The translations under genes were made by a program, and so were the position numbers. A stretch of DNA of 64,000 bases. It comes from Thalassotalea sp. LPB0316 (GTDB taxonomy: Bacteria > Pseudomonadota > Gammaproteobacteria > Enterobacterales > Alteromonadaceae). The notes beneath the pieces are model-generated. The model was not told the DNA's origin. It made no database searches and saw nothing but the letters and a program-made list of their open reading frames with translations. The stretch spans positions 3,410,001 through 3,474,000 of the forward strand of contig NZ_CP062946.1 in assembly GCF_014898095.1 (NCBI RefSeq), in the 5' to 3' direction. Shown one piece after another: positions 32,989 through 41,818 of the stretch (the stretch's first letter is position 1; every line of letters begins with the position of its first letter).

Positions 32989-35169
32989 ATGATATCTTCT
33001 CTAACAATAAAAGATGTGGCCAGTTTTGATAGCAGCGCTCCAGTTCAAATACCTAACCTAAACAAAAAAGTTAACCTATTTTTCGGCTTAAATGGAGCAG
33101 GCAAAAGTACGATTGCCAATTTTTTGCAAAACCAAGAAGATGATGCCTTTAAATCTTGCTCTATCAATCCAGCTATTTCGCCAGACATTGAACTATTCGT
33201 CTATAACCAAAAGTATGTAGAAAACAACTTTTATCAAAAACAAAGTCAAGAAGGAATCTTTACTGTAGGGGAAGAGAGTAAGGAGGTTCAGCTAGACTTA
33301 GACAATAAGAATGATGAGCTGACAAAGTTAAATATGTCGCTAAGTGAGTTACAAGCAAAAGGAAAAACGCTAAGCGATAGAAAAGATTCGCATTTTAATA
33401 CACTGAAAGAAGCTATTTGGGAAGAAAAGAAGGCAATTGATAAAAGCCCATTAAGGTTTTGCCTAAAAGGATATGGCACGAAAGACAAATTTCTGTCTCA
33501 GGTACTTGAAAGTAATGGAGACATTTCTAAAAAATTAGAAGATTTAGAAAAAGAAATCGAAGGTATAACTGACAGTTCAGAAAAAAGAATTTGGAAAGAT
33601 CCTGTTTCTTTCGATGCGATTGATGTTGAACAAGATGAGCTGTTGTCTCAAAAAGTCATTGGCTCTGGAGACTCATATCTATCAGCCTTTATCAATGAAT
33701 TAGATAATATAGATTGGGTAAAAAAAGGCAAAACATATATAGATCAGGAAGATAAATGCCCTTTCTGTCAACAAGAACTACAGGAAAATTTCAAATCTGA
33801 ATTATCAAAATTATTCGATCAGACTTACGAGAAAAATATTGAAAGGCTTAAGGGTCTGCATAGCAGCTACTCAATAGCCGTGGACAAAATTGAAGCAGAG
33901 CTCTCAAATGACTTTTTCAATCTCAGTTATGTAACTAGCCATATCGAATTACATTCTTCAATTGAAGCATATATTTCCTTGCTAAAAGCCAATATAAAAA
34001 CTCTTGAAGATAAAATAAATAAACCTAGCACAGATGTCTATTTAGAAAGCACTTCCGGCCACCTAGAAAATCTAAACGAGATATTGTCACAGATTAAAGA
34101 CGAAGCTCAACAGTTCAATGAAAAAATAGATAAAAAAGACACATTTATAGCGTCAGTTGTTACACAATTTTGGCAAGTACTTAATCAAAAGTGTCAGCCA
34201 GCAATAACATTGCACCAAAAAACTAGTGAGCAATTAGAAACAGAATTAGAACGTTTAAGAGAACAATATAAGGAAGTTCAATCTGCTCGGCAAAAAGTTA
34301 ATGAAGACATTAGCAATTTACAAGAAAAAGCTGCGAGTATAGAAAGTTCCATCACACAAATTAATTGTCAACTCAAATCGCTGGGTATTAATAGCTTCCA
34401 TATAGAGTCTATACCAGACCAAAGCGGCTTATATAGATTAGCTAGAAACCAAGGAAGTACCTCTGATGTATATGACAGTCTAAGTGAAGGCGAAAAGACA
34501 CTTATTACATTTTTATATTTTGTTGAAAGTTGTTTTGGCACCAACGATAAAGATAACGTAATTTCACTGGAAAACAGAATAGTAGTAATTGACGACCCTA
34601 TTTCTAGCTTATCCCATAATTACGTTTACGACATAGCCTCTATAATTCATCACAAAGTCATAGCTGATAACTTCATGCAGGTATTTGTTCTTACGCATAA
34701 TCTATATTTTTTCCATGAACTACTCATGTTAAGGCAACCAAACCCTGGGAATAACATAAATGATTACAATTTATTCAGGGTATTTAAATCGAATTATTCT
34801 AATGTTCTGCCAATGAAAAGAAATGATTTGCAGAATGACTACCAAACTTATTGGCAAATCGTTAAAGACTGCAAGAATGGTCTAGCTCAACCCAATCTAT
34901 TACCAAACGCAATTAGGAATATACTTGAGCATTACTTCAATTTTATTCATAAAAAAGAGAAGCTAAAACAAGAACTTGAAAAATTAGGTGAGGAAGAAAC
35001 AGAATTTAAACCCTTGTTTAGGTATATAAGTAGAGAAGGTCACTCTGATTCAATAAATTTGTTTGATACAGGCGCGATAAACACTGAGAAATATATTGAG
35101 AAATTTGAGCAAGTTTTTGAAAAATTAGATCATATAGATCATTTCAATAAGATGATTACGGAAGACTAA
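32989..35169 (+). CDS. RloC-like ABC ATPase / anticodon nuclease
   Basis: A 726-aa SMC/Rad50-type ATPase (AAA_13). Walker A is GLNGAGKST (33-41); a zinc-hook-like CPFC lies at about 256-259 within long coiled coils; the ABC signature is SLSEGEKTL (about 498), Walker B is RIVVIDDPISSLS (about 527) and the H-switch VLTHN follows. Near the C-terminus, AIRNILEHYF (about 639) gives R-x3-E, and GHSDS about 38 residues later gives a His. R-x3-E...H is the anticodon nuclease triad of PrrC/RloC. RloC enzymes cut tRNA in response to DNA damage or phage. The spacing is close but not proof, so nuclease activity is inference. Confidence 0.7.
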   Translation: MISSLTIKDVASFDSSAPVQIPNLNKKVNLFFGLNGAGKSTIANFLQNQEDDAFKSCSINPAISPDIELFVYNQKYVENNFYQKQSQEGIFTVGEESKEVQLDLDNKNDELTKLNMSLSELQAKGKTLSDRKDSHFNTLKEAIWEEKKAIDKSPLRFCLKGYGTKDKFLSQVLESNGDISKKLEDLEKEIEGITDSSEKRIWKDPVSFDAIDVEQDELLSQKVIGSGDSYLSAFINELDNIDWVKKGKTYIDQEDKCPFCQQELQENFKSELSKLFDQTYEKNIERLKGLHSSYSIAVDKIEAELSNDFFNLSYVTSHIELHSSIEAYISLLKANIKTLEDKINKPSTDVYLESTSGHLENLNEILSQIKDEAQQFNEKIDKKDTFIASVVTQFWQVLNQKCQPAITLHQKTSEQLETELERLREQYKEVQSARQKVNEDISNLQEKAASIESSITQINCQLKSLGINSFHIESIPDQSGLYRLARNQGSTSDVYDSLSEGEKTLITFLYFVESCFGTNDKDNVISLENRIVVIDDPISSLSHNYVYDIASIIHHKVIADNFMQVFVLTHNLYFFHELLMLRQPNPGNNINDYNLFRVFKSNYSNVLPMKRNDLQNDYQTYWQIVKDCKNGLAQPNLLPNAIRNILEHYFNFIHKKEKLKQELEKLGEEETEFKPLFRYISREGHSDSINLFDTGAINTEKYIEKFEQVFEKLDHIDHFNKMITED

Positions 35170-35170
35170 G

Positions 35171-35399
35171 TCAGCTGTCGCTCCTTACTACACATTATCG
35201 ATTAGGTAATGAGCGGAAGTGTTGACACACATCTTCCCATTTGCCTAGACGAAAACGCTGATACTTTTTGACAAAAACAGATTTATGTTTCATCTCGTAT
35301 ACCTCGCTTTAAAAGCGACAGTGTTGACCACTGACAATCCTTGTAAGCCTTTTACAAGCGGTAAACAACTACAGGATTGGGGTAAAGAGCGACAGCTTA
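35171..35399. repeat. Structured element with 18-bp inverted termini
   Basis: TCAGCTGTCGCTCCTTAC (35171-35188) and GTAAAGAGCGACAGCTTA (35382-35399) are inverted copies matching at 16 of 18 positions. Inside are a perfect palindrome TCGCTTTAAAAGCGA (35304-35318), a stem TTGTAA/TTACAA (about 35340-35357) and an outer pair CAATCCT/AGGATTG. It lies directly after the RloC-like gene and before the right end. It could be a small non-autonomous element, a recombination site or a structured transcript; it matches no known class that I recognise. Confidence 0.45.
35195..35293 (-). CDS. Possible 32-aa micro-gene
   Basis: A complete short frame with an ATG at 35293 and a TAA at 35195-35197. The peptide is basic and aromatic, starting MKHKSVFVKKYQRFRLGKWE and ending in SLPNR. 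The composition (KY-RFR-GKWE) looks more protein-like than chance and could be the N-terminal remnant of a transposase or a small nucleic-acid-binding peptide. It sits inside the inverted-repeat element. No clear ribosome site is seen, so it may not be expressed. Confidence 0.25.
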   Translation of the reverse strand: MKHKSVFVKKYQRFRLGKWEDVCQHFRSLPNR

Positions 35400-35478
35400 T
35401 TGTATTGTATCAATTACTTACTATTGGGCAAGTAATAAATCCCTTAATATTAATAAGGTTAAAAAATTTCTAAAAAAA

Positions 35479-35505
35479 ACGAGCTCTATTTGGGAGCTCG
35501 TTTTT
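35479..35505. terminator. Intrinsic terminator just inside the right transposon end
   Basis: ACGAGCTC, a 7-base loop and GAGCTCGT form an 8-bp perfect stem with an A run before and a T run after, so it works in both directions. It ends 10 bp before the innermost right-end TnsB site and insulates transposon cargo from gcvP read-through. Confidence 0.85.
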
Positions 35506-35514
35506 CGTTTACTC

Positions 35515-35581
35515 AGTTTCCAACTAGGTTTGCAGTTTCCAACTACAATTACCTAGTTTCCAACTTCAATTGTCGTATTCA
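35515..35581. repeat. Transposon right end with three packed TnsB-type sites
   Basis: Three copies of GTTTCCAACT, the reverse complement of the left-end core, start at 35516, 35535 and 35556, spaced 19 and 21 bp. This dense packing is the Tn7R pattern, in contrast to the spread left end. The terminal bases are TGAATAC on the - strand. An intrinsic terminator lies directly inside this end. Confidence 0.85.
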
Positions 35582-35586
35582 AAAGC
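35582..35586. repeat. Target-site duplication AAAGC, right copy
   Basis: Direct copy of 12237-12241, located between the right transposon terminus and the gcvP stop codon (35592-35594). Five bases (35587-35591) separate the duplication from the stop codon. Confidence 0.85.
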
Positions 35587-35591
35587 ACTTC

Positions 35592-38492
35592 TTAGTCTTT
35601 ATAAGTATCCGTACTAGGGCAAGAACACACTAAGTTGCGGTCGCCATATACATCATCGATACGGTTTACTGTTGGCCAGAACTTGTTAGCTGCAGCAGCT
35701 GGTACTGGGAATACGGCTTCAGCAATTGAGTAACCGCGTGTCCATTCATCAGTGATGTCTGCCATTGTGTGCGGTGCGTGGCTTAATGGGTTATCTTCTA
35801 AGCTCCAAGTGCCCTGCTCAACCTTGCGAATTTCTTCGCGAATACAAACCATCGCTTCAATGAAACGGTCGATTTCAACTTTGCTTTCTGACTCAGTTGG
35901 CTCGATCATTAATGTGCCTGCTACAGGGAATGACATGGTTGGCGCGTGGAAACCGTAGTCCATTAAACGCTTTGCTACGTCCATTTCAGTGATCCCTGAA
36001 ATTTCTTTTAACGGACGTAAGTCAACAATACATTCGTGCGCTACACGGCCATTGTTACCCGTGTATAAAATTGGGTAATGTTGGCTTAATTTGTGCGCTA
36101 AGTAGTTGGCATTAGTGATCGCGTATTTAGTTGAATCGGTCACACCTTGCTTGCCTAACATAGCGATGTAAAGGTAAGAGATACACAAAATACCCGCACT
36201 GCCCCATGGCGCTGCTGAAACTGCATCGTTACCTTGGGTCGACTCGTCAACGTTCACTAATGGATGATCTGGTAAGAATGGCGCTAAGTGTGCTTTAACA
36301 CCAATTGGCCCCATACCAGGGCCACCACCACCGTGAGGAATCGCGAATGTTTTGTGTAAGTTTAAGTGAGATACGTCAGCACCAATGTAACCTGGTGAAG
36401 TAAGACCCACTTGCGCGTTCATGTTTGCGCCGTCTAAGTAAACTTGACCGCCGTTTTCATGAACGATGTTACAAATTTCGCGAATTGTTTCTTCGTATAC
36501 ACCGTGAGTAGACGGGTATGTGATCATGATACAAGATAAGTTGTCACGTAGCTCTTCAGCTTTGGCTTTAAGATCAGCCATATCAACGTTACCGCGCTTG
36601 TCACAATCGACAACTACAACTTTCATACCAACCATTTGCGCTGACGCAGGGTTAGTACCGTGTGCAGAAGATGGGATCAAACAAATGTTACGATGTGCAT
36701 CACCACGACTTTCGTGGTACTTGTGAATAGCGATAAGACCAGCGTACTCACCTTGTGCACCTGAGTTAGGTTGCATTGAGATGTTGTCGTAACCGGTTAA
36801 TTCAACTAACCACTTACCTAACTCGTCGATCATTTGCTTGTAACCTTGCGCTTGGTCAATTGGCGCAAATGGGTGCATGTTAGCAAATTCAGGCCATGAT
36901 ACAGGGATCATCTGAGCCGTTGCATTAAGCTTCATGGTACATGAGCCTAATGAAATCATAGAGTGGTTTAACGCTAAATCTTTTGTTTCTAACTTCTTAA
37001 TGTAGCGAAGCATTTCTGTTTCACTGTGGTAAGAATTAAATACTTCGTGCGTTAAGAAGTCTGATTGACGTTGTAAGTCCGCTGGAATTGAAGAGTGACC
37101 GCTTTCAACGATTTTGCCATCTAATTCAGCAACGTCTAAACCGTGGCCTTCGCCAAGTAACACATCAAATAATACAGCTACGTCTTCACGAGTGGTTGTT
37201 TCATCAATCGATACGCTGATTTGACCTGCAACATCTGTGCGTAGATTCATGTTGTTTGCTAGTGCACGAGCAACAATCTCTTCTTTGTTATCCACAGCAA
37301 AGGTTAATGTATCGAAGTAGTTAGCGTGAACTGCGGTTAAGCCTTTGTTTGCCGTACCTAAACAGACGATATCAGCTAAACGGTGAATGCGATTAGCAAT
37401 GGTTTTTAAGCCATCTGGGCCATGATACACCGCGTAGAACGCCGCCATATTGGCTAGTAATACCTGTGCCGTACAAATATTAGAGTTGGCTTTTTCACGA
37501 CGAATGTGTTGCTCACGCGTTTGCATCGCCATACGCAATGCGTTGTTACCACGGGTATCTTTAGAAACACCAATAATACGACCTGGCATAGAGCGCTTGT
37601 ATTTATCAGAAGTGGTGAAGAATGCCGCGTGAGGACCACCGTAGCCCATAGGTACACCAAAACGTTGTGATGAACCAATCACTACGTCGGCACCTAACTT
37701 ACCCGGTGCTTCCAATAAAATTAAACTCATGATATCTGCAGCGACGGCAATGATACCTTTTTTCGCCTGAACTGATTCAATGATCGGACGAATATCAACG
37801 ACTTCACCTGTCGCTGATGGGTACTGAATTAACGCGCCGAAAACATCAAAGTTTTCAATCTCGCTAACTGGCGCAACAACTACTTCAAAACCAAAAAATT
37901 CTGCGCGGTTTTTCACAACAGAAATGGTTTGTGGGTACACGTCATCGGCGATGAAGTACGTGTTGCTCTTCTTGTTTTTAGAAACGCGTTTCGCTAATGC
38001 CATAGCTTCAGCAGCCGCTGTACCTTCATCTAATAATGAAGCAGACGCCAAGTCTAGGCCGGTTAGGTCTAAACACATTTGTTGGTAGTTTAATAATGAC
38101 TCTAAACGACCTTGTGCGATCTCTGGCTGGTAAGGCGTGTAAGCTGTGTACCATCCTGGATTTTCTAATACGTTACGCAAAATTACGTTTGGCGTTAAAG
38201 TGCCGTAGTAACCTAAACCAATAAATGACTTGTTGACTTTGTTAAGGCTCGCCACTGCTTTTAAGTCAGTTAACGCTTTAACTTCAGTTTTGCTTTCTTC
38301 AATCGCAGGTAATTGCGATAAACGAATGTTTTGAGGCACAATTTCATCAATTAATGCATCAACAGATTCTGCGCCAATATCAGCTAGCATAGCTTTTGTT
38401 TGCGCTTCATCTGGGCCAATATGGCGACGAATAAAGTCTTGAGTTTGCTCTAATTGTGCTAAAGACAATGAGCTGTGCGATTGAGTAGTCAT
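35592..38492 (-). CDS. gcvP: Glycine dehydrogenase (decarboxylating), P protein
   Basis: A 966-aa single-chain P protein of the glycine cleavage system: it decarboxylates glycine with PLP and passes the aminomethyl group to the lipoyl arm of GcvH. Both halves are present: [13 protein letters not shown] and [20 protein letters not shown] in the first, and the PLP-binding [20 protein letters not shown] in the second, with the Schiff-base Lys near residue 714. Length is normal. It ends TDTYKD and the stop is intact despite the transposon 5 bp downstream, so the insertion is harmless. A terminator separates it from gcvH, so it probably has its own promoter at 38493-38600. Confidence 0.97.
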   Translation of the reverse strand: MTTQSHSSLSLAQLEQTQDFIRRHIGPDEAQTKAMLADIGAESVDALIDEIVPQNIRLSQLPAIEESKTEVKALTDLKAVASLNKVNKSFIGLGYYGTLTPNVILRNVLENPGWYTAYTPYQPEIAQGRLESLLNYQQMCLDLTGLDLASASLLDEGTAAAEAMALAKRVSKNKKSNTYFIADDVYPQTISVVKNRAEFFGFEVVVAPVSEIENFDVFGALIQYPSATGEVVDIRPIIESVQAKKGIIAVAADIMSLILLEAPGKLGADVVIGSSQRFGVPMGYGGPHAAFFTTSDKYKRSMPGRIIGVSKDTRGNNALRMAMQTREQHIRREKANSNICTAQVLLANMAAFYAVYHGPDGLKTIANRIHRLADIVCLGTANKGLTAVHANYFDTLTFAVDNKEEIVARALANNMNLRTDVAGQISVSIDETTTREDVAVLFDVLLGEGHGLDVAELDGKIVESGHSSIPADLQRQSDFLTHEVFNSYHSETEMLRYIKKLETKDLALNHSMISLGSCTMKLNATAQMIPVSWPEFANMHPFAPIDQAQGYKQMIDELGKWLVELTGYDNISMQPNSGAQGEYAGLIAIHKYHESRGDAHRNICLIPSSAHGTNPASAQMVGMKVVVVDCDKRGNVDMADLKAKAEELRDNLSCIMITYPSTHGVYEETIREICNIVHENGGQVYLDGANMNAQVGLTSPGYIGADVSHLNLHKTFAIPHGGGGPGMGPIGVKAHLAPFLPDHPLVNVDESTQGNDAVSAAPWGSAGILCISYLYIAMLGKQGVTDSTKYAITNANYLAHKLSQHYPILYTGNNGRVAHECIVDLRPLKEISGITEMDVAKRLMDYGFHAPTMSFPVAGTLMIEPTESESKVEIDRFIEAMVCIREEIRKVEQGTWSLEDNPLSHAPHTMADITDEWTRGYSIAEAVFPVPAAAANKFWPTVNRIDDVYGDRNLVCSCPSTDTYKD

Positions 38493-38605
38493 AAAACAAC
38501 AATACCTAAAAAGTGGCTAATGTTTAGATTAAGTCATTATTTAGTTGAGGTAGGAGTAGATTGCTAACCAAAACTAAAGTTCTTAAAACACGTTTTAAAA
38601 AAATA

Positions 38606-38630
38606 AGCCCCGTAAACAAACTTACGAGGC
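38606..38630 (-). terminator. Intrinsic terminator after gcvH
   Basis: On the - strand GCCTCGTAAG, a short loop and TTACGGGGC form a stem followed by TTATTTTTTT. It lies 19 bp after the gcvH stop and so ends the gcvT-gcvH transcript before gcvP. Confidence 0.8.
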
Positions 38631-38648
38631 CTTAAACACTATCGACGA

Positions 38649-39038
38649 TTAGTCTTCGTCAATTGAATTCGCGTAACCTTCAGCGTCAAGTAAGCTGTCT
38701 AACTCACCTTCGTCTTCAAGTTTAATTTTGAACATCCAACCGTCACCAAAAGCGTCAGAGTTAACGAGCTCTGGTGAGTCTTCTAATTCTTCGTTCACTT
38801 CAACAATTTCACCGGCAACTGGTGCGTAGATGTCTGAAGCTGCTTTTACAGACTCAGCAACAGCAACGTCGTCACCTGTGCTTACGCTTTCGCCAACTTC
38901 TGGTAATTCAACAAATACCATGTCACCTAATAATTCTTGTGCATGCTCTGTAATACCAACAGTTACGATGCCGTTACCTTCGTTACGTACCCACTCATGC
39001 GACGTTGCGTATTTTAACTCTGAAGGAATGTTACTCAT
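38649..39038 (-). CDS. gcvH: Glycine cleavage system H protein
   Basis: A 129-aa lipoyl carrier. The lipoylation site is Lys65 in [15 protein letters not shown], the family consensus; the start [17 protein letters not shown] and the end [15 protein letters not shown] are typical. It shuttles the aminomethyl intermediate between GcvP and GcvT. Between it and gcvT are 188 bp holding a hairpin repeat, so the two may still be co-transcribed. Confidence 0.97.
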   Translation of the reverse strand: MSNIPSELKYATSHEWVRNEGNGIVTVGITEHAQELLGDMVFVELPEVGESVSTGDDVAVAESVKAASDIYAPVAGEIVEVNEELEDSPELVNSDAFGDGWMFKIKLEDEGELDSLLDAEGYANSIDED

Positions 39039-39165
39039 TTTTATGTTCCTAATGTTGAATGTTTTTAAATTCTGTTTTGTGAGCGTTGTGCTCTCGTTAG
39101 CAATCTACTCACTGAATATAGAGCAAATGCTAACTTAATCAATGATCTTTTTGTTAAAGTTCAAG

Positions 39166-39217
39166 ATTGCGGCCTTCGCCGCAATGACGGTCTGTCGTTC
39201 CTGCGAAGGCAGGAATC
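39166..39217. repeat. Paired-hairpin intergenic repeat (REP-like)
   Basis: Two neighbouring small palindromes: ATTGCGGC-CTTC-GCCGCAAT (39166-39185) and GTTCCTGC-GAAG-GCAGGAAT (39198-39217). The second has the same plan (xxTTxCxGC-GAAx-GCxGxAATCT) as the hairpin inside the tandem array at 41819-42577, so both probably belong to one family of dispersed genomic repeats. It lies between gcvT and gcvH and may stabilise mRNA ends. Confidence 0.65.
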
Positions 39218-39226
39218 TCTAACGAC

Positions 39227-40312
39227 TTAAAGTACTGATTTACCGTTACGTACAAAGCTAGGCTTAACAACTGTTACTTTGACTAGTTTCTTACGCATTT
39301 CAACTTCAACGCTATCACCTACTTTTACTGCACGTGGTACACGCGCCATAGCAATTGAGTGACCTAACGTCGGTGAGAACGTACCAGAGGTAATAACGCC
39401 TTCACCTTCAGCAGTCACAACTTTTAAACCACCGCGCAATACGCCTTTTTCTTCAAGTACTAAACCAACTAATTTTGGCTCTGTGCCCGCTTCGCGTTTC
39501 TCTGCTAAAGCCGCTTTACCTTTAAAGTCACGCTCTTCGTCCCAAACAATTGTCCAAGCCATGTTAGCCGCTAATGGCGTAACTGACTCGTCCATATCTT
39601 GGCCGTATAAGTTCATACCTGCTTCTAAACGCAAGGTATCACGGGCACCTAATCCACACGGTTTAACACCTGCATCTAACAGTTGTTGCCAGAAATCTGC
39701 CGCCATACTTTCAGGTAAGGCAATCTCATAGCCTGCTTCACCTGTGTAGCCGGTTGTTGCGATAAATAAGTCGCCAGCTTGCACACTAAAGAAAGGCTTC
39801 ATACCTTCTACGGCCGCTTTTTGCTCATCGTTTAATAACGTCGCAACTTTCGCTTTTGCTTGTGGGCCTTGTACTGCGATCATCGCAAACTCTGGGCGCT
39901 CAGTAATCGTGACATCAAAGCTTTTTGCTTGCTCATTGATCCACGCTAAATCTTTTTCACGAGTCGCTGAGTTAACCACTAGGCGATATTGAGTTGTGGT
40001 GAAGAAGTAAATAATTAAATCGTCGATAACACCGCCAGCTTCATTACACATACCTGTGTATAACGCTTTGCCTGCAACATCTAATTTTGCTACATCGTTG
40101 ATTACAAGCTTGCGTAAAAATGCTTGTGCATCTGCGCCATCAACATCAACAATGGTCATGTGTGAAACGTCGAACATACCGGCGTCTTGACGAACTCCAT
40201 GGTGCTCTTCAATTTGAGAACCATAGTTAATTGGCATTTCCCAGCCGTGAAAATCAACCATTTTAGCGCCTGCTTCAAGGTGCTTTGCATGTAATACGGT
40301 TTTATTTGGCAT
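39227..40312 (-). CDS. gcvT: Aminomethyltransferase (glycine cleavage T protein)
   Basis: A 361-aa folate-dependent enzyme that transfers the methylene group to tetrahydrofolate and releases ammonia. The start at 40312 is an ATG with GGAA upstream; an in-frame GTG four codons earlier is less likely. Signatures include [31 protein letters not shown] at the N-terminus (the Asp needed for catalysis lies in this region) and [11 protein letters not shown] centrally. It heads the gcv genes. I looked for a glycine riboswitch in 40313-40554 and did not find one. Confidence 0.96.
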   Translation of the reverse strand: MPNKTVLHAKHLEAGAKMVDFHGWEMPINYGSQIEEHHGVRQDAGMFDVSHMTIVDVDGADAQAFLRKLVINDVAKLDVAGKALYTGMCNEAGGVIDDLIIYFFTTTQYRLVVNSATREKDLAWINEQAKSFDVTITERPEFAMIAVQGPQAKAKVATLLNDEQKAAVEGMKPFFSVQAGDLFIATTGYTGEAGYEIALPESMAADFWQQLLDAGVKPCGLGARDTLRLEAGMNLYGQDMDESVTPLAANMAWTIVWDEERDFKGKAALAEKREAGTEPKLVGLVLEEKGVLRGGLKVVTAEGEGVITSGTFSPTLGHSIAMARVPRAVKVGDSVEVEMRKKLVKVTVVKPSFVRNGKSVL

Positions 40313-40470
40313 CACTCGTTCCACTTTATGTTGTGTCAGTTAATTGAATTAAAGCCTAGCGCAATTTAGCTCAAATTAAAGACAATTATTGCTGGCTTTT
40401 TATTGTGCGCCAGATTATAGCCATGCTCCAAATGGGGATCAATAAATTACCACTAATTTTCAAATAAAAA

Positions 40471-40514
40471 ACCGCCTAATTAAATTCTTCCGAAGAATAT
40501 TTAAAATAAGCGGT
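40471..40514 (-). terminator. Intrinsic terminator after ubiI
   Basis: ACCGC and GCGGT pair at the base, with ATTCTTC/GAAGAAT pairing above. On the - strand the stem is followed by a run of T (A run at 40465-40470 on +). It ends the ygfB-pepP-ubiH-ubiI transcript before gcvT. Confidence 0.7.
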
Positions 40515-40554
40515 ATTTATAAAATTTAATTTTAATTTTTTGGCGTTTTTTATG

Positions 40555-41784
40555 TTAATCAAACGACCACTTTTCTGACTGCTTGGTCAAGCTTGGCATG
40601 TGAGATTTTTTACCCAAGGCTTGATTTATCATCAGCTGTTTTACTGGCTTAACTTGATTTAAAAGATCTAAGCCAAATCCACGTAGTGTTTGCAGTGGCA
40701 ATGGCAATGGTGAAAACACTTGTTTAATACTTTCCATTGCGCTGATCATCTCAACCGCATCGTTTTTACGCCAACGGGCAAAGCCCTTTAAGGCAATAGT
40801 TGAGTCTATGGTATTGAGCTGATTATTCTCGGCTAGCTCAGCAAAGCAGTCAGCAAGTGCAACAGCATCAATAATGCCTAAATTAACGCCTTGGCCAGCT
40901 AGCGGATGAATGGTATGTGCCGCATCGCCAATTAAAACCGCCCTATCTTTAATGAAGTCGCGCGCGAGGCGCATTGTTAACGGATAACTAAAACGCTCAC
41001 TCGCTAAGTGTAATTGCCCTAACTTGCCATCACTTGCTGCAGTTATTTCTTTACCAAATTGCTCATTGGTTAATCCTTGTAACCTTTTGGCGTCGTCTGG
41101 CTGTGTTGACCAAACGATAGAATAACTGCCTTGCTCGAATAACGGCAGAAACGCTAATGGGCCCGTAGGTAAAAATACCTGCCATGCCATTGGCATTAAC
41201 TTTTGCTCGGTTTTTACCGTTGCGACCAAGGCATGGTGATCGTAATCTCGAAACGTTAACGGCATATCGAGCTGGTTGCGAAGCCATGAATTTGCCCCAT
41301 CGGCACCAATTATATAGTTTGCAATAATCGGCTGTTGACCATCAAAGCTAGCAAAAACTTCGTTTTCCCCCATGCCGATGCTAGCAACTTTCTGGCTGAT
41401 AAAGCTTATTCCAGCGTCTGCCTGTGCTGTTTGCCAAAGCGCCTTGCGTATCACGTTATTCTCAATAATCGCACCGAGGTTGTCTCTATCGACATCTTGC
41501 GCGTTAAAGTCTAACTTGCCGCCCGCTGCCTTATCCCAAATATGCATGGCTTGGTATGGCTGATAGCGCATAGAGATGATCGCCGACCAAACGCCTAAGT
41601 TTTTAAACACTTGCTCACTTGCTTGGTTGATGGCACTCACGCGAACCTCGGGCTCATTGGCCAAGACACTTGGCGAGGTATCGTCAACGATAGCAATGGT
41701 GAGCGATGATAGTTTACGCACAGCTAACGCTAGCGTTAAGCCAACCATGCCACCACCAACAATTAATAAATCGTACTTTTGCAT
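40555..41784 (-). CDS. ubiI: FAD-dependent 2-polyprenylphenol hydroxylase (UbiI/VisC)
   Basis: A 409-aa flavoprotein monooxygenase of ubiquinone synthesis. The start at 41784 (MQKYDLLIVGGGMVGLTLAL) begins directly with the FAD dinucleotide-binding fold; the frame could be extended upstream only into repeat DNA. The second FAD motif is DRAVLIGDAAHTIHPLAGQGVNLGI. Position, next to gcvT and after ubiH, is exactly that of E. coli visC/ubiI, which adds the C5 hydroxyl group. Assignment to UbiI rather than UbiH rests on this order. Confidence 0.88.
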   Translation of the reverse strand: MQKYDLLIVGGGMVGLTLALAVRKLSSLTIAIVDDTSPSVLANEPEVRVSAINQASEQVFKNLGVWSAIISMRYQPYQAMHIWDKAAGGKLDFNAQDVDRDNLGAIIENNVIRKALWQTAQADAGISFISQKVASIGMGENEVFASFDGQQPIIANYIIGADGANSWLRNQLDMPLTFRDYDHHALVATVKTEQKLMPMAWQVFLPTGPLAFLPLFEQGSYSIVWSTQPDDAKRLQGLTNEQFGKEITAASDGKLGQLHLASERFSYPLTMRLARDFIKDRAVLIGDAAHTIHPLAGQGVNLGIIDAVALADCFAELAENNQLNTIDSTIALKGFARWRKNDAVEMISAMESIKQVFSPLPLPLQTLRGFGLDLLNQVKPVKQLMINQALGKKSHMPSLTKQSEKWSFD

Positions 41785-41818
41785 ATTTGCTAAGTTCTCA
41801 TTTGTTATAACTCGTACC

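Larger units (their letters stand above)
12242..35581. mobile_element. Complete Tn7-like transposon inserted at gcvP, 23.3 kb
   Basis: Both ends are visible. From 12242 inward the + strand reads TGAATACATCAATCCT followed by AGTTGGAAAC; from 35581 inward the - strand reads TGAATACGACAATTGA followed by AGTTGGAAAC, with exactly the same spacing. The 5-bp sequence AAAGC flanks both ends (12237-12241, 35582-35586), the target duplication length of Tn7. Repeated AGTTGGAAAC sites sit at both ends in the asymmetric Tn7 pattern. Inside are tnsA, tnsB, split tnsC and two tniQ/tnsD genes plus defence cargo. The right, tns-proximal end is 5 bp past the gcvP stop codon, as Tn7R faces glmS. All this supports a single recent homing event. 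Confidence 0.93.

Noticed and set aside
12242..35581. Prophage or integrative conjugative element
   Set aside because: No integrase, structural, mobilisation or replication genes are present, and the ends and genes are those of Tn7.
40313..40554. Glycine riboswitch before gcvT
   Set aside because: None of the tandem aptamer landmarks was found.
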